Below, in pieces: positions 41,507 to 51,674 of a DNA stretch of 64,000 bases. Position 1 is the first letter of the stretch. Each line of letters opens with the position of its first letter. The notes under the pieces are model-generated. The model was given only the letters and a program-made list of their open reading frames with translations. It did not search any database and had not been told where the DNA came from. The DNA comes from Saccharomyces mikatae IFO 1815 (Eukaryota > Ascomycota > Saccharomycetes > Saccharomycetales > Saccharomycetaceae): the NCBI RefSeq assembly GCF_947241705.1, contig NC_079271.1, positions 1-64,000 of the forward strand, read 5' to 3'. Both the position numbers and the translations under genes were made by a program.

Positions 41507-42448
41507 ATGCGTTTCTCTACTACACTCGCTACTGCAGCTACTGCGCTATTGTTCACAGCTTCCCAAGTTTCAGCTATTGGTGAATTAGCTTTTAATTTAG
41601 GTGTTAAGAACAACGATGGTACTTGTAAGTCTACTTCCGATTACGAAACTGAGTTACAAGCCTTGAAGAGCTACACTTCCACTGTCAAAGTTTACGCTGC
41701 CTCAGATTGTAACACTTTGCAAAACTTGGGTCCTGCTGCCGAAGCTGAGGGATTTACTATCTTTGTTGGTGTTTGGCCAACAGACGATAGCCACTACGCT
41801 GCTGAAAAGGCTGCTTTGCAAACATACTTACCAAAAATAAAAGAATCCACCGTTGCTGGTTTCTTGGTTGGTTCCGAAGCTTTATACCGTGATGATTTGA
41901 CTGCCTCCCAACTAGCTGATAAAATCAACGACGTCCGTAGTGTCGTTGCTGACATTTCCGATTCTGACGGAAAGTCTTATTCCGGTAAGCAAGTTGGTAC
42001 TGTCGATTCCTGGAATGTTTTGGTTGCCGGTTACAATTCTGCCGTTATCGAAGCTTCCGATTTTGTTATGGCTAATGCTTTCTCTTACTGGCAGGGTCAG
42101 ACCATGAAAAATGCTTCTTACTCATTTTTTGATGACATTATGCAAGCCCTTCAAGTCATTCAATCTACTAAAGGTTCTACTGATATTACTTTCTGGGTTG
42201 GTGAAACTGGTTGGCCAACCGATGGTACTAACTTTGAAAGTTCTTACCCATCTGTCGACAATGCCAAGCAATTCTGGAAGGAAGGTATCTGTTCTATGAG
42301 AGCTTGGGGTGTTAACGTCATTGTTTTTGAAGCTTTTGATGAAGATTGGAAGCCAAACACCTCCGGTACCTCCGATGTTGAAAAGCACTGGGGTGTCTTC
42401 ACTTCGAGTGACAACTTGAAGTACTCTTTGGACTGTGACTTTTCATAA
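41507..42448 (+). CDS. BGL2: Cell-wall endo-beta-1,3-glucanase/glucanosyltransferase
   Basis: 313 residues, GH17. The signal peptide (about 1-23) is MRFSTTLATA through QVSA. The mature enzyme introduces beta-1,6 branches or transfers beta-1,3-glucan in the wall. Glu124 in LVGSEALYR is the acid/base and the Glu near 232 in VGETGWPTD the nucleophile. NAS and NTS N-glycosylation sites are present. It differs from S. cerevisiae at only about five residues, making it the most conserved gene here. It is convergent with YOR1. Confidence 0.97.
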   Translation: MRFSTTLATAATALLFTASQVSAIGELAFNLGVKNNDGTCKSTSDYETELQALKSYTSTVKVYAASDCNTLQNLGPAAEAEGFTIFVGVWPTDDSHYAAEKAALQTYLPKIKESTVAGFLVGSEALYRDDLTASQLADKINDVRSVVADISDSDGKSYSGKQVGTVDSWNVLVAGYNSAVIEASDFVMANAFSYWQGQTMKNASYSFFDDIMQALQVIQSTKGSTDITFWVGETGWPTDGTNFESSYPSVDNAKQFWKEGICSMRAWGVNVIVFEAFDEDWKPNTSGTSDVEKHWGVFTSSDNLKYSLDCDFS

Positions 42449-42948
42449 GCACTCAAAGAAATAGGTTTTAAACAAAATTTTTTTTCTTTCTGTTAAAGTG
42501 AAGAGTGAGCAAAAAAAAACTAAATAAAAAGTTCAATCTTCTTTTACTTATTTCAGACTATATTTTATCTTTCACTTCTTTTACGTATTTGAAATTTCCT
42601 TCGGTTTTAGGATTTTCACTACTAAGTTTTCTATTTTATGCCTTTGAACTGTTAAATTCGTTTTCATGTACACTTTTTTCAGTAACGAAACATCCCCAGA
42701 AGTTTTTTAGATATTTTATAAATTAATGTGTAGAAATATTCTCAAAATGAAAAGGGCTAAAAAAATAAAGTCTTCTACTTTGGGTATGCGTATATAATAT
42801 AATATGAAATGATACCTCCCTATGGCTTATTACGTAGCTTTTCGAAGACGATCATCAGATGATTTTCTTTTTTCAATCACTATCTCATTCCATCGGTAAA
42901 CATTTTAATAAATATAAGGAAAAAAAAATATGCAACAAATATTATACA
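42449..42948. other. Convergent 3' spacer, BGL2 and YOR1
   Basis: Strongly AT-rich with T- and A-runs suited to 3' end formation on both strands. The short frames at 42505 and 42859 are not supported. Confidence 0.5.
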
Positions 42949-45900
42949 TTAAATTCTGTTCTCAAAATCTCTTTCTACAATACCAGATCGGGAACACATG
43001 CTCTTAAAAATACTATCCTCTTGGCTAAACAATGCCCATGGCGTATCATATTCTGCAACTTCGCCCTTTTCTAAGACAAGAATACGATCATAATTCACAA
43101 TAGTCTTCAGTCTATGAGCGATACACAAAATTGTGCAGTCTCCAAATTCCTCCACAATACGTGTTTGAATTTTGCCATCTGTTTCATAGTCCACTGAAGA
43201 TGTAGCCTCATCTAAGATTAGTATTTTGGATTGACGAACCAACGCTCTTGTTAAAGCTAACAACTGTCTCTCACCTAAAGAGAAATTTGAACCTTCTTCT
43301 TCCACTGCCTGATCCAAATGGAACTTGTGCATTCTACCGTGGGTACCATTCTCATCAGGTTTTTGTAGCCTTACTTCCGGTAAATCATTTTTGGCGATAG
43401 CACCACCTCTTACCAATGCATCCCATAATTCATCATCTGTACGTTCATCAAAAGGATCCAAGTTCTTCCGAATTGTACCCCTGAATAACACTGGATCTTG
43501 AGGAATGATAGCTAATTTCTTTCTTAGATCAAAAAGCCCCAGCTGGCTTATATCAACATCATCAATGAAGATCTGACCGGCTGTCAGTTCATTTAGCCTA
43601 TATAAAGCACTCATAATAGTGGATTTTCCAGCACCCGTACGACCACAAATACCGATCTTCTCTCCACTCTTAATATCCAGATTAAAGTTTTTCAAGACGA
43701 TAGGTAAACCTGGTCTATAAGCGAAATCAACATTTTCAAAAACAATCTTACCCTTGGAAGGCCATGACTCGGGTGGTGTCATTTCTGGCTTTCTATAGTC
43801 CGCCTCTAAGGGCAATTTAGTTGCATAGGATACTAATCTTTCGGCACTATTCATATCATTCTCTGTTTGCGTCATTGCCCTTAGAATGGTATTCAATAAA
43901 CCAGGCAATTGTAATACGTAGGTCAACAAAACACCGACAGAAGCTGCAGAAATCGGGAAAGCTCTAGTAACACATAACAATGTAATGATTAGTGCAAATG
44001 CAATGGCAACCATATCAAGAAAAATTCCCACCCATCTTTGTAGAACAACGACAAGGTATCCTGCCTCATTCATTTTGTTGATCAGAAAGTCCGATTTTGC
44101 TAAAAATCTCTCCTGACTCCTATAAGCCTTGATTGTATCCATTCCACCCAAGACTTCATTTAGATTGTTGTATACAAAAGATCGCTGAACAGCCTCAAGT
44201 CTCTTGATTTCTCTGCCAGAACTTTGATAATGGTCAGCAATTAAAACAAAGACGACCAAAAGAAATGGAATTGCAATAGCAAACCACGGCAAGTAGACGA
44301 TACACATGACACAAACACCTACTATATTAGCAAATTGAGATGTCATCAAACGTAAACTCTCAGTTAATTCATTGTCCAAACTATCGGTATCTTTTGTGAA
44401 TCTGTTTAAAATACGTCCCAAGGGTGTGGTATCTATGTATGACATTGGTGTGTGTAAAATCCTTCTCACAGCCCTCAAATTTAGGCATTTTGACGCCATA
44501 ATACCCATGGCACAGAGAATGGTAAACTGCCCATTCATAAAAATGAAGGCAGCAAACACAAAAAAAGAATAAAGGCCCATATAGAAACTAGGTGGTCTGT
44601 TCTTGAATTTATTTTCAGTCCAATAAGATAACCAAACAGAAGAGAAAAGTGAGCAAAATGTGGTGCCAACAACTAAAATAGCATATAAGGGTAGCGCAAT
44701 GAACCCCCACTTACCCACTGCAGCCTTGATGTACTCCTGATAAATCTTCAGGCCGATGCTGTTGACTGCTCTTTCTTCTTTGCTGCTAGTATGGCCATCT
44801 ACTATGGCTTTATCACGGTTTGTAGTTTGTGACATTTGCGTAGTTTTTTTTTTTAAATGGATTAATTCCTTTACTTCAGCTTCATACTTTATGTGCCCCA
44901 ATTCATCGGCAATGACCTCTTCATGTTCTTCATCTTTCTCCTCGGAATTTTGAGAAGAGAATTGCAAAAGGTTTATCAAGGTTTTGTTGCGGGCTTTTAA
45001 CTCTTCAACGGTACCAATATCAACTTTACCATCAGTGCCCAACACAATGACCCTGGAAGCTCTTTCAATTAGGGACAACTGATGTGTAGCCAAAATTCTG
45101 GTTTTATTGGAAAGCATCCCAGTCAGGCACTCATCCATAATATGCTTACCAACACGAGAATCAACAGCGCTTAAGACATCATCAAAAAGGTAAATATCTT
45201 TCTTTTTGTAAACTGATCTGGCCAAATTGATACGGGCCTTTTGACCACCGGATAAAGTGATACCACGTTCACCAATTTCAGTCATATCACCAGCAGGCAA
45301 AATATCCAAATCTGCTTTCAAGGAACAAACATGAATGACTTCATCATACTTTTCTTTATTAAACGGCGAACCAAATATGATATTATCTCTCACAGTCGCA
45401 TTTTGAATCCATGGATAACCACACATTAAGAGATCACCGTTGACTTCAATCTTACCGTCAACCTTTCTCATTGATCCTGCCATTGCATTCAATAATGAAG
45501 ATTTACCTGTACCTATAGGCCCCGTAATCATAATAAATTCACCTTTTTGAATGTCGAAATTTAGGTCCTTGAAGCCCCTAAATGAAGTTTTCTCTAAATC
45601 TTCCGGACCATCTCTGTCATTCAGCATATTGTTCAGTTTTTTTGCCTTTTTGTTACTTACAGGCGGCTTACCCCACGTATCTTTACGCTTTTTTTTGTTC
45701 TTTTTATTTTCATCTTCTGCTTCTCCCTTTGCTTCTTCAATAGCATCATTTAATTCATAATCTTCCCATTCAAATGAACAATGCGTCATCTTCAATGCCA
45801 AATTTTGATCGAAGTCAGCAGAGGGTTTCATTTCAATCATTTGTTTTGGATCATCTTCCGGAGCCTCTAACAAACTTTGTAAACGGCCCAATCCAATAAT

Positions 45901-47382
45901 CATATCAATACCGGTACCAATAGCAATAGGTAAGAAAAACATCTGCAAACTCAAGACTTGAAATAAAGACAAGGATGAAAAAATGTTACCAGGTTGTCTA
46001 GCTCCATTATTGACTTTATACATTGCCAGAAAAGTAACCAGTGAAGCAATACTAGGTAAGGACATGGCCATGGCAATTAAGTAATTCCTTGATAATTGCA
46101 TTTTTCTAACTTTAGATATCTCCTTAGTTCTAATATCTTGAATATTTTTCTCGTATGCATCCTCCCACGTATAATATTTGATCATTTTGATATTGTTCAA
46201 CACTTCCCTCATCATGGTAACTCTGGCATCTGTGAAAATATTTGCAGCGATTCTAAAACCTAGGATTAATTTGAAAGCGAACAAAGAAATGAAAAATCCA
46301 CCAAAAAAGATACCAATCCCAACCAATGCAATCGGGCCTAAGTTAACGATTAATAAAACAATGCAGATAGCTAAGATTGCGGGGAAACCTGCTAAAAATG
46401 GTTGGAAAGACAAGGCAAATTCAATTCTAGCCAAGTCTGTTGTTACGAAGGAAGTAACTTTACCATTTGGGAAACAATGCCTCGCGTAATTTGATGCATT
46501 GAACATTTTCTTCATCGCGGCTTTGGTAAGGATAGACTTGGCTTGCACACCGGTCAATTGAGATGTATGAAAGAAATGGTTAAAGGTCAACCCGTTAACG
46601 AACATCATCAAACAAGCACCAATAGCATAACCAATACCTTTATTAACATGCATGTTATGAAAAATTGCCTTTTCTTCGACAAACTCGATTAATCTTTTGG
46701 TGATCATGGGATTGAATCCGGATGTACAGTTAGCAAGGATTGCAAATACCACTGATAAGAAATACTGTTTCTTGAAGGTAAATAATAAAGCTTTGAGAAC
46801 TGTGTGATTGGGGAGCTTTGCATTTTCCGTGACCTCCTCTTCTGTAGCTTCAGGATGGCTTTTATGATATTTTTTTCTCGTTTTTTCAAAATAGTAAATC
46901 ATGTTTTGCTCAAAATCCCCATAAAGAGTTTCTATGGACATCCTCGGGTCCATCTTAAAAAGATCATTCGGCTGAATAGTTCTCTTGTAACCGACTCGCA
47001 GAATCGGCAGGACCCACCAAAAAAACATGTTGGAGAATATATTTGTATGGAAGAGAGGATATATCTTCCTTTCATCGTCAGTTTGTGGTACTTCTGGTAT
47101 TTTCTTGGAGTGTAAAAATGAAAACAGACGTTTTTGAGGGAAAATATCAGACTCAGTCACTTTTTCGATATCATCACTGTTCAGATATGTTTGCGGCTTA
47201 TTTCTATCCACGACATATTCACCAGTTGGTAGCAACGATTTGTTATCCCAAGAAGACGACGTGTCTTTATCGACTTCTGTACTTATATCTGAAGAAGCAG
47301 AAGCCTTGGGAGATAGTATCACGTTCTGCCCTTTGTTATCCTGCTCCATCTCGGAAACAGCATCTTCTACCATAACCTTCAT
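42949..47382 (-). CDS. YOR1: ABC multidrug exporter Yor1 (MRP/ABCC family)
   Basis: 1477 residues, exactly the S. cerevisiae length. A plasma-membrane ATP-driven exporter giving oligomycin, reveromycin and organic-anion resistance and flipping phospholipids. The architecture is TMD1 (about 190-530), NBD1 with GPIGTGKSS, LSGGQ and IYLFDDVLS, a charged linker, TMD2 (about 870-1150), and NBD2 with GRTGAGKST, SLGERQ and ILILDEATSS. The Lys-rich insertion before NBD1 (ENKKNKKKRKD) is conserved. It lacks the extra N-terminal TMD0 of long MRPs, as Yor1 does. No disabling change was seen. It is divergent from PXR1; two Pdr1/Pdr3 elements lie upstream. Confidence 0.98.
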   Translation of the reverse strand: MKVMVEDAVSEMEQDNKGQNVILSPKASASSDISTEVDKDTSSSWDNKSLLPTGEYVVDRNKPQTYLNSDDIEKVTESDIFPQKRLFSFLHSKKIPEVPQTDDERKIYPLFHTNIFSNMFFWWVLPILRVGYKRTIQPNDLFKMDPRMSIETLYGDFEQNMIYYFEKTRKKYHKSHPEATEEEVTENAKLPNHTVLKALLFTFKKQYFLSVVFAILANCTSGFNPMITKRLIEFVEEKAIFHNMHVNKGIGYAIGACLMMFVNGLTFNHFFHTSQLTGVQAKSILTKAAMKKMFNASNYARHCFPNGKVTSFVTTDLARIEFALSFQPFLAGFPAILAICIVLLIVNLGPIALVGIGIFFGGFFISLFAFKLILGFRIAANIFTDARVTMMREVLNNIKMIKYYTWEDAYEKNIQDIRTKEISKVRKMQLSRNYLIAMAMSLPSIASLVTFLAMYKVNNGARQPGNIFSSLSLFQVLSLQMFFLPIAIGTGIDMIIGLGRLQSLLEAPEDDPKQMIEMKPSADFDQNLALKMTHCSFEWEDYELNDAIEEAKGEAEDENKKNKKKRKDTWGKPPVSNKKAKKLNNMLNDRDGPEDLEKTSFRGFKDLNFDIQKGEFIMITGPIGTGKSSLLNAMAGSMRKVDGKIEVNGDLLMCGYPWIQNATVRDNIIFGSPFNKEKYDEVIHVCSLKADLDILPAGDMTEIGERGITLSGGQKARINLARSVYKKKDIYLFDDVLSAVDSRVGKHIMDECLTGMLSNKTRILATHQLSLIERASRVIVLGTDGKVDIGTVEELKARNKTLINLLQFSSQNSEEKDEEHEEVIADELGHIKYEAEVKELIHLKKKTTQMSQTTNRDKAIVDGHTSSKEERAVNSIGLKIYQEYIKAAVGKWGFIALPLYAILVVGTTFCSLFSSVWLSYWTENKFKNRPPSFYMGLYSFFVFAAFIFMNGQFTILCAMGIMASKCLNLRAVRRILHTPMSYIDTTPLGRILNRFTKDTDSLDNELTESLRLMTSQFANIVGVCVMCIVYLPWFAIAIPFLLVVFVLIADHYQSSGREIKRLEAVQRSFVYNNLNEVLGGMDTIKAYRSQERFLAKSDFLINKMNEAGYLVVVLQRWVGIFLDMVAIAFALIITLLCVTRAFPISAASVGVLLTYVLQLPGLLNTILRAMTQTENDMNSAERLVSYATKLPLEADYRKPEMTPPESWPSKGKIVFENVDFAYRPGLPIVLKNFNLDIKSGEKIGICGRTGAGKSTIMSALYRLNELTAGQIFIDDVDISQLGLFDLRKKLAIIPQDPVLFRGTIRKNLDPFDERTDDELWDALVRGGAIAKNDLPEVRLQKPDENGTHGRMHKFHLDQAVEEEGSNFSLGERQLLALTRALVRQSKILILDEATSSVDYETDGKIQTRIVEEFGDCTILCIAHRLKTIVNYDRILVLEKGEVAEYDTPWALFSQEDSIFKSMCSRSGIVERDFENRI

Positions 47383-48450
47383 GATCGGAATGTAGTAAAA
47401 ACCTAATAAAATTCTTTTTATGCTTGTGTGGCACTTTTTACTAATGCACTTATGAGGATAATGAGGTGTGGAAATATATGACTCCTGTGATTTTGTAACG
47501 TAAAAGTAGTACTATACACGCAAAAAGCTCTTTTGCCTGTGTAGTTATACTAATTTGAATAGAAATATCACAGTGACACCTTGCTTCACGGGCTCCGACA
47601 AATGGGTTATTGTTATATACGTATGGTCTAATCATCCAAGGGACAGCAGATCTCTTCATAGGAGGGTTATTGCCACTTTTCTTGCCTTGGCTTTTTCCTC
47701 TTCCACGGATACAGAATCATGCCCGTCAATTATCCGTGCTATCTCCACGGAACCACCCCATCCTTCACACATCGGCGCACGCCAAAAGTTAAGTTGGACT
47801 AAAAAAGCACAGAAAAGAAAAAAAAAATGTGCCACCTATGGCTCACAGTGGGGGAGGGGGGAGTGAAGTAAAAGCGCTTATCGCAAGTAATTCACAACAA
47901 ATAGTGAATAGAAATGCAAAAAATAAAAGTAGGGAAGTACACAAAATTTGACGTGTATTTCCGCTAGCTCCAACGGTTACTGCATACCATAAGGAAGTAT
48001 CGAACTCTCCCTTTTCCTTTTGTGGGATCCGAGCAGCCAGGAGGGATACAAATGGCGGCTATAGCGGGAGAGAAATATACCCTCTTACGATCCTTTGCCC
48101 CATACAGCTAGCCATAAACAATTGTTTTGTGTAAGGATACTACTTTCCTTACGGCCCTATTACCTTCTTTTGCTTTTTGTTCCTTGCGATCTCTTGTTTT
48201 GAACCTGTTTTGCTAAGTGGGTGAGTGATTAATCAATAGGATGATTGACAGGTTAGCCGCCAGTGTGAGGATCTTTTTCTTCCACGGTTGTCCTCTTACA
48301 AGAAAGGTGCAACCGGGTAAGGACTCATAATAAAAAATGAAAAAAAAAAAGAGAAAAAAAAAAATACTAAAAACTTTGTTCGAAAAGAAGCGATGAGATA
48401 AGTACTCAGTAATAACGTATAGGCAAGTACACCATTAGACAACAAGTGAG
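47383..48450. promoter_or_regulatory. Divergent YOR1/PXR1 promoter region
   Basis: Besides the PDREs it holds a GCGATGAGAT PAC box at 48390-48399, 52 bp before the PXR1 ATG, fitting a ribosome-biogenesis gene. A-rich tracts lie at 48332-48363. The overlapping frames at 47450-47866 are not supported. Confidence 0.6.
47702..47751 (-). promoter_or_regulatory. Two pleiotropic drug response elements upstream of YOR1
   Basis: TCCACGGA occurs exactly at 47702-47709 and 47744-47751, 320 and 362 bp upstream of the YOR1 start. This is the PDRE variant described for the S. cerevisiae YOR1 promoter and bound by Pdr1/Pdr3. A 7-of-8 match (TCCACGGT) is near 48284, closer to PXR1. The exact matches are seen; binding is inferred. 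Confidence 0.75.
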
Positions 48451-49251
48451 ATGGGGTTAGCAGCTACAAGAACCAAACAGCGGTTTGGATTAGACCCCAG
48501 AAATACTGCATGGAGTAATGATACGTCGAGATTCGGACACCAATTTTTAGAGAAATTCGGATGGAAGCCCGGTATGGGTCTTGGTCTATCCCCCATGAAC
48601 TCACATACTTCGCATATCAAAGTGTCAATCAAAGATGACAACGTTGGGCTTGGTGCGAAATTGAAGCGAAAGGAGAAAAAAGACGAGTTCGATAACGGTG
48701 AATGCGCTGGGTTGGATGTGTTTCAGAGAATTCTTGGGAGGCTGAATGGAAAGGAAAGTGAAATATCAGAGGAACTGGACACTCAAAGGAAGCAGAAAAT
48801 TATCGACGGAAAATGGGGTATCCATTTTGTTAAGGGGGAAGTGCTGGCAAGTACTTGGGATCCTAAGACTCACAAACTAAGGAATTACTCCAATGGGAAG
48901 AAACGAAAGAGTGAGGATGACAACAGTGGAGATGAAGATGACGATGATGAAAAGAAGCACAAAAAACATAAGAAACATAAGAAACATAAGACACATAAGA
49001 AACATAAGAAGGAGCACAAGAAGCACAAGAGCGAAGAGAAGAAGCTGAAAAAGGACAAAAGGGCAAAAGAGACGAAGAAAACCCAAAAAATGAAAAAAAC
49101 GTCGAAATTGGAATCTAGTGCATCTGCATCCAATATACCCGATGCGGTAAATACTAGGTTATCAGTGCGTTCTAAATGGATCAGGCAAAAGAGGGCTGCC
49201 TTGATGGACTCCAAGGCATTGAATGAGATCTTCATGATAACAAACGACTAA
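48451..49251 (+). CDS. PXR1: G-patch nucleolar protein Pxr1 (Gno1)
   Basis: 266 residues (271 in S. cerevisiae). It activates the helicase Prp43 in pre-rRNA processing and is a PinX1-like negative regulator of telomerase. The G-patch lies at about 25-72 (FGHQFLEKFGWKPGMGLGLS, DNVGLGAKLK). A conserved middle helix region (FQRILGRLNG) is followed by an acidic stretch and a Lys/His-rich repeat tract (about 165-195). The conserved C-terminus is RLSVRSKWIRQKRAALMDS. The repeat tract is built on 9-base units (CATAAGAAA) and differs from the S. cerevisiae version. The PAC box upstream fits its role. Confidence 0.96.
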   Translation: MGLAATRTKQRFGLDPRNTAWSNDTSRFGHQFLEKFGWKPGMGLGLSPMNSHTSHIKVSIKDDNVGLGAKLKRKEKKDEFDNGECAGLDVFQRILGRLNGKESEISEELDTQRKQKIIDGKWGIHFVKGEVLASTWDPKTHKLRNYSNGKKRKSEDDNSGDEDDDDEKKHKKHKKHKKHKTHKKHKKEHKKHKSEEKKLKKDKRAKETKKTQKMKKTSKLESSASASNIPDAVNTRLSVRSKWIRQKRAALMDSKALNEIFMITND

Positions 49252-50191
49252 GCATTCCAGTTTATACGCGCAGCAAGATATATAGAAAATATAGAGGGTG
49301 GGAAAAATACTCCTTCTCAAAAGACCAAAGAACAAAAAACATACAAAAATCTGTGTCAACGTACGGCGTACGGAAACGACCTCTTACATACATAATTAAA
49401 ATAATAAGTAGTAGTGTGAATATTTGAGAGACTGACTGTGTCACACGCTGCTGCTTCTGCCATACCACCAAACTTTCTTATGTAGATATGATGGACCAAA
49501 GAAAGAATAGATGAGAAGCACAATGTGGCTAGCGTTGCCCAAACCTTCCATAAGTTACTGCAGGAGTGATAAACGGACTAGATTCGTATCAGTGTAACCA
49601 AATCCATCAATTAATGTCCAATCAAGCTCGCTAACTCCCGATTAGGAAAGACCCCAGACGTCTAGCCCGACCTAATCGAGACACATCCACATACGATCAT
49701 GCACGATACGCTTCCTAGGGTATTTTATGTTCAACAGGCACACTTTTTCACGCGACACTCTGCCGCAATTGAACTTCTTCACAGAAATCCACGCAACGCA
49801 CTTTCTTTCCCCTTTCGTTTAGCCTCTCCTAATGTGGAAAATAGGCACATGATTTCTTTTTACGCGCATTTTTTTCCGGATATTTCCCTTTGTTGTCTTG
49901 TTTCAAAAACGGCACCGTTGTTTTTGTTTTTTCTCTGTTTTTCTCCCATTTCTCGAGGAAAAAGATCTTCGTTTTATAAAATTAGTACATTGAAAATATA
50001 TTTGAATTTTTTTTATCTTCTTTCATGATGGTATTTTTTGATAGTTCCTTTGGTTCTAGTCTTGTCTTATTGGTAGTCATTTACATTAAAGGTCCAGCTA
50101 GATATCTAATCAAATCCAACTAAGTCATTCTTTTACAACTACAATCGTTTTATATTCTAGCAAGCCGTACTAAAAATCCAACTATAAAAAC
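49252..50191. promoter_or_regulatory. Spacer upstream of SCW4
   Basis: A 940-bp gene-free promoter region, T-rich in its last 300 bases. The frames at 49262-50028 have no family features. A tRNA was looked for around 49560-49690 and no B box was found. Confidence 0.5.
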
Positions 50192-51358
50192 ATGCGTCTC
50201 TCCAACTTAATCGCTTCTGCATCTCTATTATCTGCTACTGCTCTTGCTGCTCCTGCTAACCACGAACACAAGGACAAGCGTGCTGTGGTCACTACCACTG
50301 TTCAGAAACAAACCACTATCATTGTCAACAATGCAGCTCCTACCCAAGTTGCTGCTTTGGAAGAAAATGCTGTTGTTAACTCTGCACCAGTTGCCGCTGC
50401 CGCTGTTGATACTACAACTTCTGCTGCTTCTCCAGCTACTACTGCTGTCGCTGCTTCTGATGACAAGTCGAAAGCTCCTGCTACCTCATCTTCAGCTTCC
50501 AGCTCAACTGCTACTTCAGCTAAATCTTCCTCTTCCTCTCAAGCTTCTTCGTCCGGTTCTTCCAGCGAAGACGTGAGCAGCTTTGCTTCTGGTGTTAAAG
50601 GTATTACTTATACCCCATACGAATCCAGTGGTGCTTGTAAATCTGCCGATGAGGTCGCTTCTGATTTGGCTAAATTGACTGACTTCCCAGTCCTCAGATT
50701 ATACGGTACTGACTGTAACCAAGTTGAAAATGTTTTCAAAGCCAAAGCTTCGAATCAAAAAGTTTTCCTAGGTGTTTACTACGTTGACCAAATTCAAGAT
50801 AGCGTTGACACCATCAAGTCCGCTGTTGAATCCTACGGTTCTTGGGACGATGTTACCACTGTTTCCATTGGTAACGAATTGGTCAACAGTAACCAAGCCA
50901 CCCCATCTCAGGTTGGTCAATACATTGAAAGTGGTAGATCAGCTTTGAAGGCTGCCGGTTATTCAGGTCCAGTTGTTTCTGTTGACACCTTCATTTCTGT
51001 GATAAACAACCCAGAATTATGTGATTACTCTGACTACATGGCCGTCAACGCCCATGCTTACTTTGACAAGAATACTGTTGCTCAAGACTCTGGTAAATGG
51101 TTGTTAGAACAAATCCAAAGAGTTTGGACTGCTTGTGATGGTAAGAAGAATGTTATCATCACTGAATCTGGATGGCCATCAAAGGGTGAAACCTACGGTG
51201 TTGCTGTACCATCTAAGGAAAACCAAAAGGACGCTGTTTCCGCCATCACTAGCTCCTGTGGTTCCGACACTTTCTTGTTTACTGCTTTCAACGACTACTG
51301 GAAGGCTGACGGCGCTTACGGAGTTGAAAAATACTGGGGTGTTCTATCCAATGAATAG
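50192..51358 (+). CDS. SCW4: Cell-wall glucanase-like protein Scw4 (GH17)
   Basis: 388 residues (386 in S. cerevisiae). A signal peptide (about 1-19, ending ATALA) is followed by a Kex2-type processing site (HKDKR, residues 26-30). A Ser/Thr/Ala-rich low-complexity region (about 75-130) precedes the GH17 catalytic domain. Its acid/base Glu lies in SIGNELVNS and its nucleophile in IITESGWPSKG. It is a soluble cell-wall protein, partly covalently bound, with roles in wall integrity and mating, and is paralogous to SCW10. It is related to BGL2 in this window by family, not by tandem duplication. The low-complexity region varies in length between species. Confidence 0.96.
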   Translation: MRLSNLIASASLLSATALAAPANHEHKDKRAVVTTTVQKQTTIIVNNAAPTQVAALEENAVVNSAPVAAAAVDTTTSAASPATTAVAASDDKSKAPATSSSASSSTATSAKSSSSSQASSSGSSSEDVSSFASGVKGITYTPYESSGACKSADEVASDLAKLTDFPVLRLYGTDCNQVENVFKAKASNQKVFLGVYYVDQIQDSVDTIKSAVESYGSWDDVTTVSIGNELVNSNQATPSQVGQYIESGRSALKAAGYSGPVVSVDTFISVINNPELCDYSDYMAVNAHAYFDKNTVAQDSGKWLLEQIQRVWTACDGKKNVIITESGWPSKGETYGVAVPSKENQKDAVSAITSSCGSDTFLFTAFNDYWKADGAYGVEKYWGVLSNE

Positions 51359-51674
51359 GATCGCTCGGTTATAACATAAAAGACAAAATATATCTTTAAA
51401 AAATGATACCCAATATTTTTAACTTTGATTTAAAATTTCGATATTCCTCTTTTACTTTATTATTTCAAGGAAGTGCCTTCAATTTTGTCTTTAATATTCC
51501 TTTTTTTCATTATCTTATTTTTAGTTCGTTTGTGTATTTTTGTATATCTGTCTAAATATGGAAATACAGTTTCTATTTTATTATACTTCATTTTGGCTAT
51601 AAGCAGCACGTACAGATTTATATAAGTATTTACAGCTCAATGTGCACCGTTTCTCGCTGTCTTAATGAGATCAT
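51359..51674. other. Convergent 3' spacer, SCW4 and CWC22
   Basis: AT-rich 3' regions of two convergent genes. Nothing else is seen. Confidence 0.5.

Noticed and set aside
49560-49690. Possible tRNA upstream of SCW4
   Set aside because: No GTTCGA-type B box or cloverleaf arms could be found.
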